Source: Homarus americanus
Lineage: Eukaryota > Arthropoda > Malacostraca > Decapoda > Nephropidae
Direction of reading: 5' to 3'
DNA length: 64,000 bases
Assembly (NCBI RefSeq): GCF_018991925.1
Contig: NW_024748846.1
Location: forward strand, 41,462-105,461
Part shown: piece by piece, positions 22,403-33,124 of the stretch
Layout: each line of letters begins with the position of its first letter
Position numbering within the stretch: position 1 is the stretch's first letter
Notes under the pieces: generated by a model
The model's database searches: none
What the model saw: the letters and a program-made list of their open reading frames with translations, nothing else
Told to the model about the DNA's origin: nothing
Program-made: the position numbers and the translations under genes

Positions 22403-22497
22403 GCAGGCCAGTTCAGAAGATGTCGAAGTCTTTAAACTGCTCGGGGAACATATGGGCACAGGGGTAGAGGAGACTGCAGTGGGAGAGGGTAAACAAC

Positions 22498-22926
22498 GTG
22501 AAAATATTACAGGGAAATAGTGTTAGGAATGATAACAAAACTAAAGCAGACAGGGAGTTAAAACCTAAACGCGACAAAGAGAGGACTCAGAACACGACTA
22601 ACTTAAATGTCTACTACGCAAACAGTAGAAGTATGAGAAACAAAATGGATGAAATCAGGGAGTTGGTATGTACCGAAAAAAATTATATAATAGCATTCAC
22701 TGAAACATGGATAATCCTAGACTCACGTGAGTTACCGGTCGAATGCCAAATTGCAGGTTACAAATTGTTCTATACCGATAGGCAGATTAGGAAAGGAGGC
22801 GGAGTAGCAATCTATGTTAGGGATAATCTGAAGTGTGAAATAAATAAGGAAATAAAAACTGAGCGGAATACAGAAACAATTTGGCTAGAATTAATCGATG
22901 GTAGGGAAAAATTAATCACAGGATAG
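22498..22926 (+). pseudogene. LINE-B endonuclease ORF, N-terminal part
   Basis: The largest open part of the APE-type endonuclease, 142 codons. It includes the ENT-type metal-binding region (FTETW) and the KGGGVAIYVR strand-turn motif. The stop TAG at 22924 comes from a deletion that removed the segment usually reading VYRPP before the ELLIWDEM helix. The next frame continues at about 22928. Confidence 0.75.
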
Positions 22927-23285
22927 AGTTACTTATCTGGGATGAAATGCGCAGGGCTTCCATACACTACAAAGTCTGTATAGTAGGCGACTTTAACCTT
23001 GGCCAAATAGATTGAATTGACCTTACAGGTAACTCAGAATTAGAGAATTTTCATGAAACGATCCAGGACTGTTTCCTAAGTCAACATAAAACCGAACCCA
23101 CACAGGGTAATAATATACTCGATTTAGTTCTGTCAAACAGAGAAAACCTCATTAGTAATGTCGAGGTAGGGAACGAATTTGCAAACAGTGATCACAAAGA
23201 AATTAGATTCCAGTTAGATTTTCAGGGCAGCTGCAAGGAAAATTCCACTAAAGTCCCAGATTTCAGAAGGACAAACTTTGATAGA

Positions 23286-23909
23286 TTGAAGAGGCAGCTG
23301 AGAGAGGGGGTGTCGCGCTTGGCCGTGAACCTGACAGATGACACCGACCTGATAACGAGATCTGAGATTGCCGAGTTCCACGACAATTTAAGTAATGAAT
23401 TACTTAATGCACAGAGGCACAACATACCATACAGAAGACTCAGATCAGACAATAATGACCCTAAATGGATAAATAAATATTTAAAGAATATTATTGGACA
23501 AAAGAAGGCTATAGGTAGGATAAACTGTGGTGAAGTTTACCTCCGAGATTATTATAAGGTATTGACCGGTAGGGTTAAGACCGAGATAAGAAAAGTCAAG
23601 AGGAATAATGATGTAAGGATAGCAAGGGAGGCGAAGTCAAACCCCAAAGGATTCTATCAAATGTATCAAACTAAAACACGAGAAAAGATTGGACCAATAC
23701 AGTCAGATACCAGCGAGCTAGCTGATAACGACGGAGAAATGAGCAATAATCTGAATAAATATTTTTCAACAGTTTTCACCACTGAAGATTTTAACATGAT
23801 ACCCGAGGCACCGACTATATACAGAGATAGTGAAGAAAACAAACTAAGCGAGATAGTAGTGACTAGTAACGATGTTAGTAAGCAAATAGACAAACTAAAG
23901 CCTAATTAG
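23286..23909 (+). pseudogene. LINE-B linker region ORF between EN and RT
   Basis: Basic, helix-rich linker (NDPKWINKYLKNIIGQKKAI, KFRKV-like segments, SNPKGFYQMYQTKTR) ending in KLKPN then TAG where SPGPNEIF follows in the same frame. The TAG replaces an expected lysine codon, so RT would be cut off. Confidence 0.8.
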
Positions 23910-23969
23910 TCACCTGGTCCCAATGAGATATTTGCCAGAGTATTAAAAGAATGTAAGGAAGAGCTTAGC

Positions 23970-24908
23970 ATGCCCTTAGCAAAGTTGTTTAACATGTCAT
24001 TAAAAACGGGTGTAGTAACAGAATCCTGGAGGATAGCGAATGTAATACCGATTTTCAAGAAGGGGGATAGATTACTATCCTCTAACTACCGTCCATTCAG
24101 TCTAACATCAATTGTAGGCAAATTACTGGAAGCAATCATTTCAAACTCTATACAAAACCACCTGGAAAAGCACAAATTGATCAATGATTCCCAGCATGGC
24201 TTCACAAGCGGGCGTTCATGTCTAACTAATCTATTAACATTCTTTTCATCAGTTTTCGAATCGGTGGACGAGGGGCATAATTATGATGTGGTATATCTCG
24301 ACTTTAGCAAAGCCTTCGACAGAGTCCCCCACGAAAGACTAATAAGAAAGGTAGAAGCCCATGGCATTAAAGGTAATATTCTAAAATGGATTAGGGCATG
24401 GTTACAGGACAGGAAACAGCGAGTGAGCATTAACGGCACTAAATCCCATTGGAGCAACGTCACTAGTGGAGTTCCCCAAGGCTCAGTACTTGGACCATTA
24501 TTATTTATTATATACATAAACGACATAGATATCGGCATAGACAGCACCATAAGTAAATTTGCTGATGACATTAAAATAGGACGTGTAATTAAATCTGACG
24601 AGGACTCCGTAAAACTACAGGAAGATCTAAACAAATTTTTCGAATGGTCTGAAAAATGGCAGATGAAATCCAATGTGGACAAATGTAAAGTACTCAGTAT
24701 AGGAGATGTAAACAGGGAAACCAGATACCAGATGAACAACGATGCCATTATGAAATCCGACTGCGAGAGAGATTTAGGAGTAATGATAAGTAGGAATCTT
24801 AAGCCAAGTAAACAATGTGTTTTTGCTCGTAACAAGGCTAATAAAGTACTTGGGTTCATACAAAGGAGTGTTAGTTTCAAGACTAGCGAGGTCATCTTGC
24901 TCTTGTGA
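23970..24908 (+). pseudogene. LINE-B reverse transcriptase core
   Basis: Contains RT blocks in order: PIFKKGD, NYRPFSLTSI, DFSKAFDRVPH, GVPQGSVLGPLLF, FADDIKIG (catalytic Asp pair) and CKVLSIGD. All catalytic residues I can recognise are present. The frame is lost at about 24898, where 13 bp found in the related copy at 57.57 kb are missing. The remaining C-terminus continues in another frame from 24905 to 25348. Confidence 0.88.
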
Positions 24909-25569
24909 GACCACACCTGGATTACGCAGTTCAGTTCTGGTCACCGTATTACAGAGTGAATATAGAATCATTGGAAAGAATCCAGAGGAGAATGACCAGA
25001 CTAATCCTGGGCATTAGGAACCTTGAGTACAGAGACAGGTTAAAGCATCTTAATTTACACTCCCTCAAGAGACGTAGAGTGAGGGGCGACATGATAGAGG
25101 TGTATAAATGGAAGTCAGGACTAAACAAAGGTGATATAACAAAGGTACTCAAATTATCCAACCAGGAGCGAACTCGTAACAATGGTTTTAATTTAGACAA
25201 ATTTAGATTTAGGCGAGAAATAGCTAAACACTGGTTTGGTAACAGAGTAGTGGGTGAATGGAACAAGTTACCAAACATCATCATTAACTCGAATACGCTG
25301 GATAGCTTCAAACACAGGTTAGATGCTTATATGAGCAATAGGGGTTAGGTGTAAATGACACTGCCCAGTATGGGTCAATAGGCCCGCTGCAGTTTCCTCC
25401 ATTATGTTAGTGTTGCCAAATAATGGGTCTCTGTAAACACAAACATCAAGGGACTCTCTCTCTCTGCCTCTGTCTCTCACACAAAATACATCACAATTGA
25501 AACGGAAATACCCCCCCCCCCCTAATTTATTCAAGCTAATTTGCATGTGGCGACAGGAATCTCTCTTGC

Positions 25570-25765
25570 TTGTGGGTTCGTGGGGGTGGGTTCGTGGGGG
25601 TGGGTTCGTGGGGTGGGTTCGTGGGGTGGGTTCGTAGGGGTGGGTTTGTGGGATGGGTTCGTGGGGGTTGGTTTCGTGGGGTGGGTTCGTGGGGGTGGGT
25701 TCGTGGGGTGGGTTTGTGGGGTGGGTTCGGGGGGTGGGTTCGTGGGGGTGGGGATGAGGGGTGGG
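25570..25765. repeat. 15-bp minisatellite GGGTTCGTGGGGGTG
   Basis: About 13 units with small length variants. It lies on the intron side of the donor at 25798. Confidence 0.93.
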
Positions 25766-25798
25766 GTCGTAGGGAGCCATAAACAGACAGTCACTTAC

Positions 25799-26782
25799 CG
25801 TGGAGAACTCATTGGCAACAGCGATTGACCTCCTTCGCAAGTTAACCCGAGGGAGGATCTTAGCGGTACCCGAAGGAGGCACCACACCACAGAGGACATC
25901 GTCTCTCCTCCCCTCCTTCGGGTAGAAAGACTCCCTGGGATCTGGTGTATCGTCAGGATGATGAGAAATCCCTCTACTGACGTATCGTAGTTCGTCGTGT
26001 GATCTGGCACGATACTGTAAAGGTTGGCAGCCTACAGGAGTATCTGTTGCCCTTGACGCTCTGTACTGCTTTAGCGAGACGAAGGATATGGATTTCTTTG
26101 GCTTTAAGGACGTGTACACATTCTCTTGGAGGACTCCTGTACGAGGGAGAGCTACATAGGTGTTTTTATCCTTCCTGATGGGGGTTAAAGCCATGGATAT
26201 CCTTCTATTGTCTGTCTCCTGACGGGGGGAGGGTGACGGGGGAGGTAGAGTGGCCTGGGGAGGATAATAGCTGTGGGGAGACCTTGAGGTAGATAAGGGT
26301 GACGGAGGGGGAGGATAACACAAGGGGGATATCCTCGTATTAGTGTACTGACTCACTCTCCCACTTGATGAAAGGCGACTGTTTGGGGGCGAGTTAGGGG
26401 TGTAAGGAGGGGTGTAAGGTGGGGTGTAAGGTGGGGTGTAAGGAGGGGTGTCAGGGGGAGAGGCCTCAGAGGTAGCAGGGGATAGGATGATAGTGGGAGG
26501 GCGACACAGGGAGGTAACACCATCAGTTAGATCAGTTAGGTATTCAATATAACCTCGATTCTTCCCCTGCCAGTGATGACCATCCTCCTCACCCTGCCAG
26601 ACGGGCCCTTCACCCTGCGAGACGGGGACCCCACCCTGCGAGACGGGGACCCTACCCTGCCAGACGGGGACCCCACCCTGCCAGACGGGGACCCCACCCT
26701 GCCAGACGGGCCCTTCACCCTGCGAGACGGGGACCCTACCCTGCCAGACGGACCCCTCCCCCTGCCAGACGGACCCCTCCCC
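25799..26782 (-). CDS. candidate exon B (328 codons), disordered Ser/Pro-rich host protein
   Basis: The minus-strand donor is CTCCACG/GTAAGTGAC (intron begins at 25798). The best acceptor is TTCTGTGTGTTGGTGGCAG just above 26782, with a CTAAT branch-like site about 36 nt upstream. An alternative acceptor of the same phase is CATCACTGGCAG near 26565. The frame is open throughout, phase 0 to phase 0. The N-terminal part is a 15-bp repeat coding for VWQGGVP-like pentamers, then YIEYLTDLTDGVTSL, a TPPYTPPYTPPY run, a Pro/Ser stretch, and a complex C-terminal half (RRISMALTPIRKDKNTYVAL, LKPKKSISFVSLKQYRA, RSHDELRYVSRG, RRRSIAVANEFST). The last half looks genuinely protein-coding: varied composition, no repeat, many potential phosphosites. 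No domain recognised. It may be a cytoplasmic regulatory or tail region. Confidence 0.6.
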
Positions 26783-26790
26783 CTGCCACC
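26585..26790. repeat. 15-bp minisatellite CCCTGCCAGACGGGG
   Basis: About 13 units. On the minus strand each unit contains CTGGCAGGG, so every unit carries an acceptor-like AG in the same phase. Confidence 0.93.
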
Positions 26791-27095
26791 AACACACAGA
26801 AGAGTTCAATAAATTAGTCTCTACTTTGTGCTTCATGCTTCACTTTTTGTGCTTCAACAGGACTCATACACTTCACCCAGTGCTTCATGGGGCCGACTAA
26901 CACGTATTGTCCATCTCACATCAAGTTCCTTCGAGATTAAATCATCTGGAATTACAAGATTACTATTTACAAAAACACACACAGGACTTAGCAACTCCCC
27001 GTACCTAACACATCACCATCTACCACCGTCATCCTGCATCATCATCATCACCATCAGCTAAAGTTCTCAGGAGATTTCAATGCGACTAAACGATA
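26791..27095. other. intron-like unique sequence
   Basis: No ORF or motif of note beyond the candidate branch site upstream of exon B. Confidence 0.4.
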
Positions 27096-27148
<53 letters not shown>

Positions 27149-27610
27149 CTCCTTGCACCACACCTTGTCTCTCTTCCCCATTGTGACCGTGGGTAATGGG
27201 TCAATGGGTTAAAATGGAAGGTTATTGCCAAGAGGGGGTCGACTTTATCCCTACCCATTGATTTGGGCCCAATGAGCGCAAGGGTAGGTGGTGACGTCAT
27301 CTGACCCACACGTATCCGGGAACCCATGACACGCCCATGCCCTCTGTGTGTGTGTGTGTACCCATTTCCTAACTATATAGTCATTGGTGTTTGGTTACGT
27401 ACACGTTTAGGGGTATCTTGTACATACACAGTTAGTATACATACATACATACATAATACCACACCATTCATAGCCACCCACACCCACCCACACCCACCCA
27501 AGCCCACCCACCCACATCAGCCCACCCACCCCACACACACACACACCCACAGATCAACGCCCACAAAACTAAATCACGTCCCAGTTGCCAGGATTACAAA
27601 CGTTTAAACG
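27096..27610. repeat. (TG)n at 27096-27147 and degenerate CCCACCCA tract
   Basis: A TG run, unique sequence with one TGACGTCA (about 27291), a shorter TG run at 27344, CATA repeats at 27440 and CCCAC-rich DNA at 27475-27560. Confidence 0.85.
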
Positions 27611-27611
27611 C

Positions 27612-28445
27612 TTGAGTACTAACCGAGTACACCTGGTTTACACAGTCACTAGGCTTGAGTACTAGCCGAGTACACCTGGTTTACACAGTCACTAGTCTTG
27701 AGTACTAGCCGAGTACACCTGGTTTACACAGTCACTAGGCTTGAGTACTAGCCGAGTACACCTGGTTTACACAGTCACTAGGCTGAGTACTAGCCGAGTA
27801 CACCTGGTTACACAGTCACTAGGCTTGAGTGCTAGCCAGTACACTTGGTTTACACAGTCACTGAGCTTCAGTACTAGCCGAGTACACTTGGTTTACACAG
27901 TCACTGAAGCCAGTACTAGCCGAGTACACTGGTTTACACAGTCACTAGGCTTGAGTACTAGCCGAGTACACTTGGTTTACACAGTCACTAGGCTTCAGTA
28001 CTAGCCGAGTACACTTGGTTTACACAGTCACTAGGCTTCAGTACTAGCCGAGTACACTTGGTTTACACAGTCACTAGGCTTCAGTACTAGCCGAGTACAC
28101 TTGGTTTTACAGTCACTAGGCTTCAGTACTAGCCGAGTACACTTGGTTTACACAGTCACTAGGCTTGGTACAGCAGTACACTTGGTTTACACAGTCACTG
28201 GGCAGTACTAGCCAGGTACACTTGGTTTACACAGTACTGGGCAGTACTAGCCGAGTACACTTGGTTTACACAGTCACTAGGCTTGAGTACTAGCCGAGTA
28301 CACTTGGTTTACACAGTCACTAGGCTTGGTACTAGCCGAGTACACTTGGTTTACACAGTCACTAGGCTTGAGTACTAGCCGAGTACACTTAGTTTACACA
28401 GTCACTAGGCTTGAGTACTAGCCGAGTACACTTAGTTTACACACA
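27612..28445. repeat. 43-bp minisatellite, about 19 copies
   Basis: The unit contains GAGTACTAGCCGAGTACACC and TGGTTTACACAGTCACTAGG. Each unit has the inverted repeat GTACT/AGTAC. An early block has ACACCTGG, a later block ACACTTGG, showing subfamily structure. Confidence 0.95.
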
Positions 28446-28499
28446 CTTGTTCCACCAACATACAGACGCCAATAATATGGTTGTTTAGGAGGAACGCAA

Positions 28500-31400
28500 G
28501 CGAACAACCACATCTCCAACACACCACCACCACTACCTCAACACCACCACTACCACCAACACACCTCAACACACCACCACTACCTCAACACCACCACTAC
28601 CTCCAACACACCACCACTACCTCCAACACGCACGTCTACCCTCCTCCACCACACCTCCAACACACCACCACTACCTCCAACACACGTCTACCCTCCTCAC
28701 CTCCAACACGCGTCTACCCTCCTCACCTCCAACACGCGTCTACCACCCTCACACCTCCTCCAACCGCACGTCTACCACCCTCACACCTCACCTCCAACCG
28801 CACGTCTACCCTCCCTCACCTCCCTCCAACAGCGTCTACCACCTCACCTCACCTCCAACACGCGTCTACCACCCTCACACCTCACCTCCAACACGCACGT
28901 CTACCTCCTCACCTCACCTCCAACCTCTCACCCTCCTCACCTCCAACACGCACGTCTACCCTCCTCACCTCACCTCCAACACGCACGTCTACCCTCCTCA
29001 CACCTCACCTCCAACACGCACGTCTACCCTCCTCACACCTCACCTCCAACACGCACGTCTACCCCCCTCACACCTCCTCCAACACGCACGTCTACCTCCC
29101 TCCACCTCACCTCCAACACGCACGTCTACCTCCTCACCTCACCTCCAACACCGTCTCCCCCTCCACACCTCACCTCCAACACGCACGTCTACCACCCTCA
29201 CACCTCACCTCAACACGCACGTCTACCCACCCTCCACCTCACCTCCAACACGCACGTCTCTACCCTCCTCACCTCACCTCCAACACGCACGTCTACCACC
29301 CTCACACCTCCTCCAACACACCGTCTACCCTCCTCACCTCCAACACGCCTCACCCTCCTCACACCTCACCTCCAACACGCTCGTCACCTCCTCACACCTC
29401 ACCTCCAACACGCACGTCTACCCTCCTCACACCTCACCTCAACACGCACGTCTACCCTCCTCACCTCACCTCCAACACGCGTCCCTCCTCACACCTCACC
29501 TCCAACACGCGTCTACCCTCCTCACACCTCACCTCCAACACGCACGTCTACCACCCTCACACCTCACCTCCAACACACGTCTCCCTCCTCACACCTCACC
29601 TCCAACACGCACGTCTACCACCCTCACACCTCACCTCCAACACGCACGTCTACCCTCCTCACACCTCACCTCCAACGCGTCTACCACCTCACCTCCTCCA
29701 CACGTCTACCCCCTCACACCTCACCTCCAACACACGTCTACCCTCCTCACACCTCCCTCCAACACGCACGTCACCACCTCACACCTCACCTCCAACACGC
29801 ACGTCTACCTCCTCACACCTCACCTCAACACGCGTCACCACCCTCACCTCACCTCCAACACGCACGTCTACCCTCCTCACACCTCACCTCCAACACGCCG
29901 TCTACCACCTCACACCTCACCTCCAACACGCACGTCTACCCTCCTCACACCTCCACCTCCAACACGCGTCTACCCACCCTCACACCTCACCTCCAACACG
30001 CACGTCTACCACCCTCACACCTCACCTCCAACACGCGTCTACCCTCCTCACCTCACCTCCAACCACGTCTACCACCTCACCTCACCTCCAACACGCACGT
30101 CTACCCTCCTCACACCTCACCTCCAACACGCACGTCTACCACCCTCCTCACCTCCAACCGTCTACCCTCCCCTCACCTCACCTCCAACACGCACGTCTAC
30201 CACCCTCACCTCACCTCCAACCCGCACGCGTCTACCCTCCTCACACCTCACCTCCAACACGCACGTCTACCACCCTCACACCTCACCTCCAACACACGTC
30301 TACCCTCCTCACACCTCACCTCCAACCACGTCTACCCTCCTCACCTCCCTCCACACACGCTACCCTCCTCACACCTCACCTCCAACACGCACGTCTACCA
30401 CCCTCACACCTCACCTCCAACACGCACGTCTACCCTCCCTCACACCTCACCTCCAACACGCCGTCTACCACCCTCACACCTCACCTCCAACACCACGTCT
30501 ACCACCCTCACCTCACCTCCAACACGCACGTCTACCCTCCTCACCTCACCTCCAACACGCGTCTACCACCTCACCTCTCACCTCCAACACGCACGTCTGC
30601 CCACTCCTCACACCTCACCTCCAACACGCACGTCTACCACCCTCACACCTCACCTCCAACACGCACGTCTACCCACTCCTCACCTCACCTCCAACACGCA
30701 CGTCTACCACCCTCACACCTCACCTCCAACACGTCTACCCTCACACCTCACCTCCAACACGCACGTCTACCACCCTCACACCTCACCTCCAACCGCACGT
30801 CTACCACCCTCACACCTCACCTCCAACACGCCGTCACCACCCTCACACCTCACCTCCAACACGCACGCTACCTCACACCTCACCTCCAACACGCACGTCT
30901 ACCACCTCACCTCACCTCCAACACACACGTCTACCCTCCTCACACCTCACCTCCAACACGCACGTCTACCACCCTCACACCTCACCTCCAACACGCACGT
31001 CTACCATCCTCACACCTCACCTCAACACGCGTCTACCCTCCTCACACCTCACCTCCAACACGCACGTCTACCACCCTCACCTCACCTCCAACACGCGCGT
31101 CTACCACCCTCACACCTCACCTCCAACACGCGTCTACCACCCTCACACCTCACCTCCAACACGCACGTCTACCTCCTCACCTCCTCCACACGCACGTCTA
31201 CCCTCCTCACACCACACTCACCTCCACCTCACCTCCAACACGCACGTCTACCCTCCTCCTCACCTCCAACACGTCTACCACCCTCACACCTCACCTCCAA
31301 CACCACGTCTACCACCCCTCCCACCTCACCTCCTCCACACACGTCTACCACCCTCACCCCACCTCCAACACGCTCTACCCTCCTCACACCTCACCTCCAA

Positions 31401-32740
31401 CACGCACATCCCCTCCACCTCACCTCCAACCCCCCTCCCCCTCACCTCCAACACGTCCACCTCCCCACACCTCACCTCCTCCAACACACGTCTCCACCCT
31501 CCCCTCACCTCCAACGCACGTCTACCCCTCCTCACACCTCACCTCCAACACACGTCTACCTCCTCACCTCACCTCCAACCACGTCTACCACCCTCACCTC
31601 ACCTCCAACACGCGTCTACCACCTCACCTCCCCTCCAACGCGTCTACCACCCTCACCTCCTCCAACACGCACGTCTACCACCTCACCTCACCTCCTCCAA
31701 CACCCGTCTACCCTCTCACCTCACCTCCAACACGCATCCCACCCCTCCTCCACACCTCACCTCCAACACGCGTCTACCACCCTCCTCACCTCCAACACGC
31801 GTCTACACCCCTCCTCACCTCCAACACGCCGTCTACCACCTCACACCTCACCTCCAACACGTCTACCCCTCACCTCACCTCCAACACGCACGTCTACCAC
31901 CCTCACCTCACCTCCAACACGCACGTCTACCCACCCTCACCTCACCTCCAACACGCGTCTACCCTCCTCCTCACCTCCAACACGCACGTCTACCACCCTC
32001 CCTCCTCCAACACGCACGTCTACCCTCCTCACCTCACCTCCAACACGCACGTCTACCCTCCTCACACCTCACCTCCCAACGCACGTCCACCCCTCCACCT
32101 CACCTCCAACACGCACGTCTCCCTCCACCTCACCTCACACCCCACCCCCACGTCTACCCTCCTCACACCTCCCTCCAACACGCACCCTCACCTCCCTCAA
32201 CACGTCTACCCTCCTCACCTCACCTCCACCACGTCTACCCTCCTCCACCTCACCTCCAACACGCGTCTACCACCCTCACCTCCTCCAACACGCACGTCTA
32301 CCACCCTCACACCTCCTCCACCACGTCCACCCCTCACACCACCTCCACACATCTACCACCCTCACCTCACCTCCCACCACGTCCCCTCCTCACACCTCAA
32401 CCCTCCAACACACGTCTCCCTCCTCACACCTCACCTCCAACACGCGTCTACCCTCCTCACACCTCACCTCCGCACGTCTACCCTCCTCACCTCACCTCCA
32501 ACACGCACGTCTACCTCCTCACTCACCTCCAACACGCGTCTACCTACCTCCTCACCTCACCTCCAACACCACGTCCACCCTCACCTCACCTCCAACACGC
32601 ACGTCTACCCCTCCTCACACCTCACCTCCAACACGCACGTCTACCCTCCTCACCTCACCTCCAACACGCACGTCTACCCTCCTCACCTCCTCCAACACGC
32701 GTCTACCTCCTCACCTCACCTCCACCACGCACGTCTATCC
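28500..32740. repeat. ~35-bp C-rich minisatellite, about 120 copies
   Basis: The unit combines ACCTCCAACACGCACGTCTA and CCCTCCTCACACCTC. The plus strand is almost free of G outside CG and GT steps, so no frame contains stops. The 1,400-codon open frame is therefore meaningless. Units vary by deletions at CAC, CTC and GCAC. Confidence 0.96.
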
Positions 32741-33029
32741 TCCTCACACTCTTAACACTAACTGAAGGTAAACACAGGCGGCGTTATGGTGACCACGTCT
32801 CAAACTGAACCATAAATTCCGTAATTTTTCGTTCACTATCATAAAATTCGATAAAATACCTTAATTTATCACATTATTTCGTATATTTTTATTACTATTT
32901 ATTGTATTTTTTGTATTATATTATTTATTGGATTAAGATAAGTTAATAAGTATTGATTTATTTTTTTTATTATTTTCGATTTTTTTTAATAATTATACGA
33001 AAAAAAAAGACTCGGATCGACTCTCAGTA
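32741..33029. other. AT-rich unique spacer
   Basis: AT-rich DNA with T and A homopolymers between two arrays. No gene seen. Confidence 0.5.
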
Positions 33030-33031
33030 AG

Positions 33032-33101
33032 CCAATAGTAGCAGTTCTAGGGTGATGTTTCAGCCAATAGGAACCGTCGGAGTGAGATGACGGCGACCAA
33101 T
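33032..33101 (+). promoter_or_regulatory. three CCAAT boxes at 32-33 bp spacing
   Basis: CCAAT at 33032, 33064 and 33097, each in the context GCCAATA or ACCAATC. The DNA between them is not obviously repeated. NF-Y sites in animal promoters often recur at such spacing. No transcript start is seen. Confidence 0.35.
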
Positions 33102-33124
33102 CAGCGTGTATTCTGCAGCTGGGG

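Larger units (their letters stand above)
22403..25415 (+). mobile_element. LINE family B (CR1/jockey-like), nearly full length, inactivated
   Basis: Endonuclease domain: NVYYANSRSMRNKMDE (from about 22602), FTETW, KGGGVAIYVRDNL, then IVGDFNLGQ (about 22978) and NSDHKEIRF (about 23187), the conserved GDFN and SDH motifs of APE-type nucleases. Reverse transcriptase: SPGPNEIFARVL, NYRPFSLTSIVGKLLE, QHGFTSGRSC, YLDFSKAFDRVPHERL, GVPQGSVLGPLLFIIYIND and FADD at 24558-24569. The C-terminal region runs to the stop at 25346-25348 (YMSNRG). Inactivating lesions seen: a stop and loss of about 25-30 residues after 22925, Trp-to-TGA right after GQID, Lys-to-TAG at 23907, and a 13-bp deletion near 24898. 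The 3' UTR ends at about 25415 in an ATTATGTT remnant of the octamer tail. Confidence 0.9.

Noticed and set aside
28481..32755. A 1,424-codon open frame
   Set aside because: It is the 35-bp C-rich minisatellite read through. The unit contains no TAA, TAG or TGA in any plus frame, so length carries no coding information.
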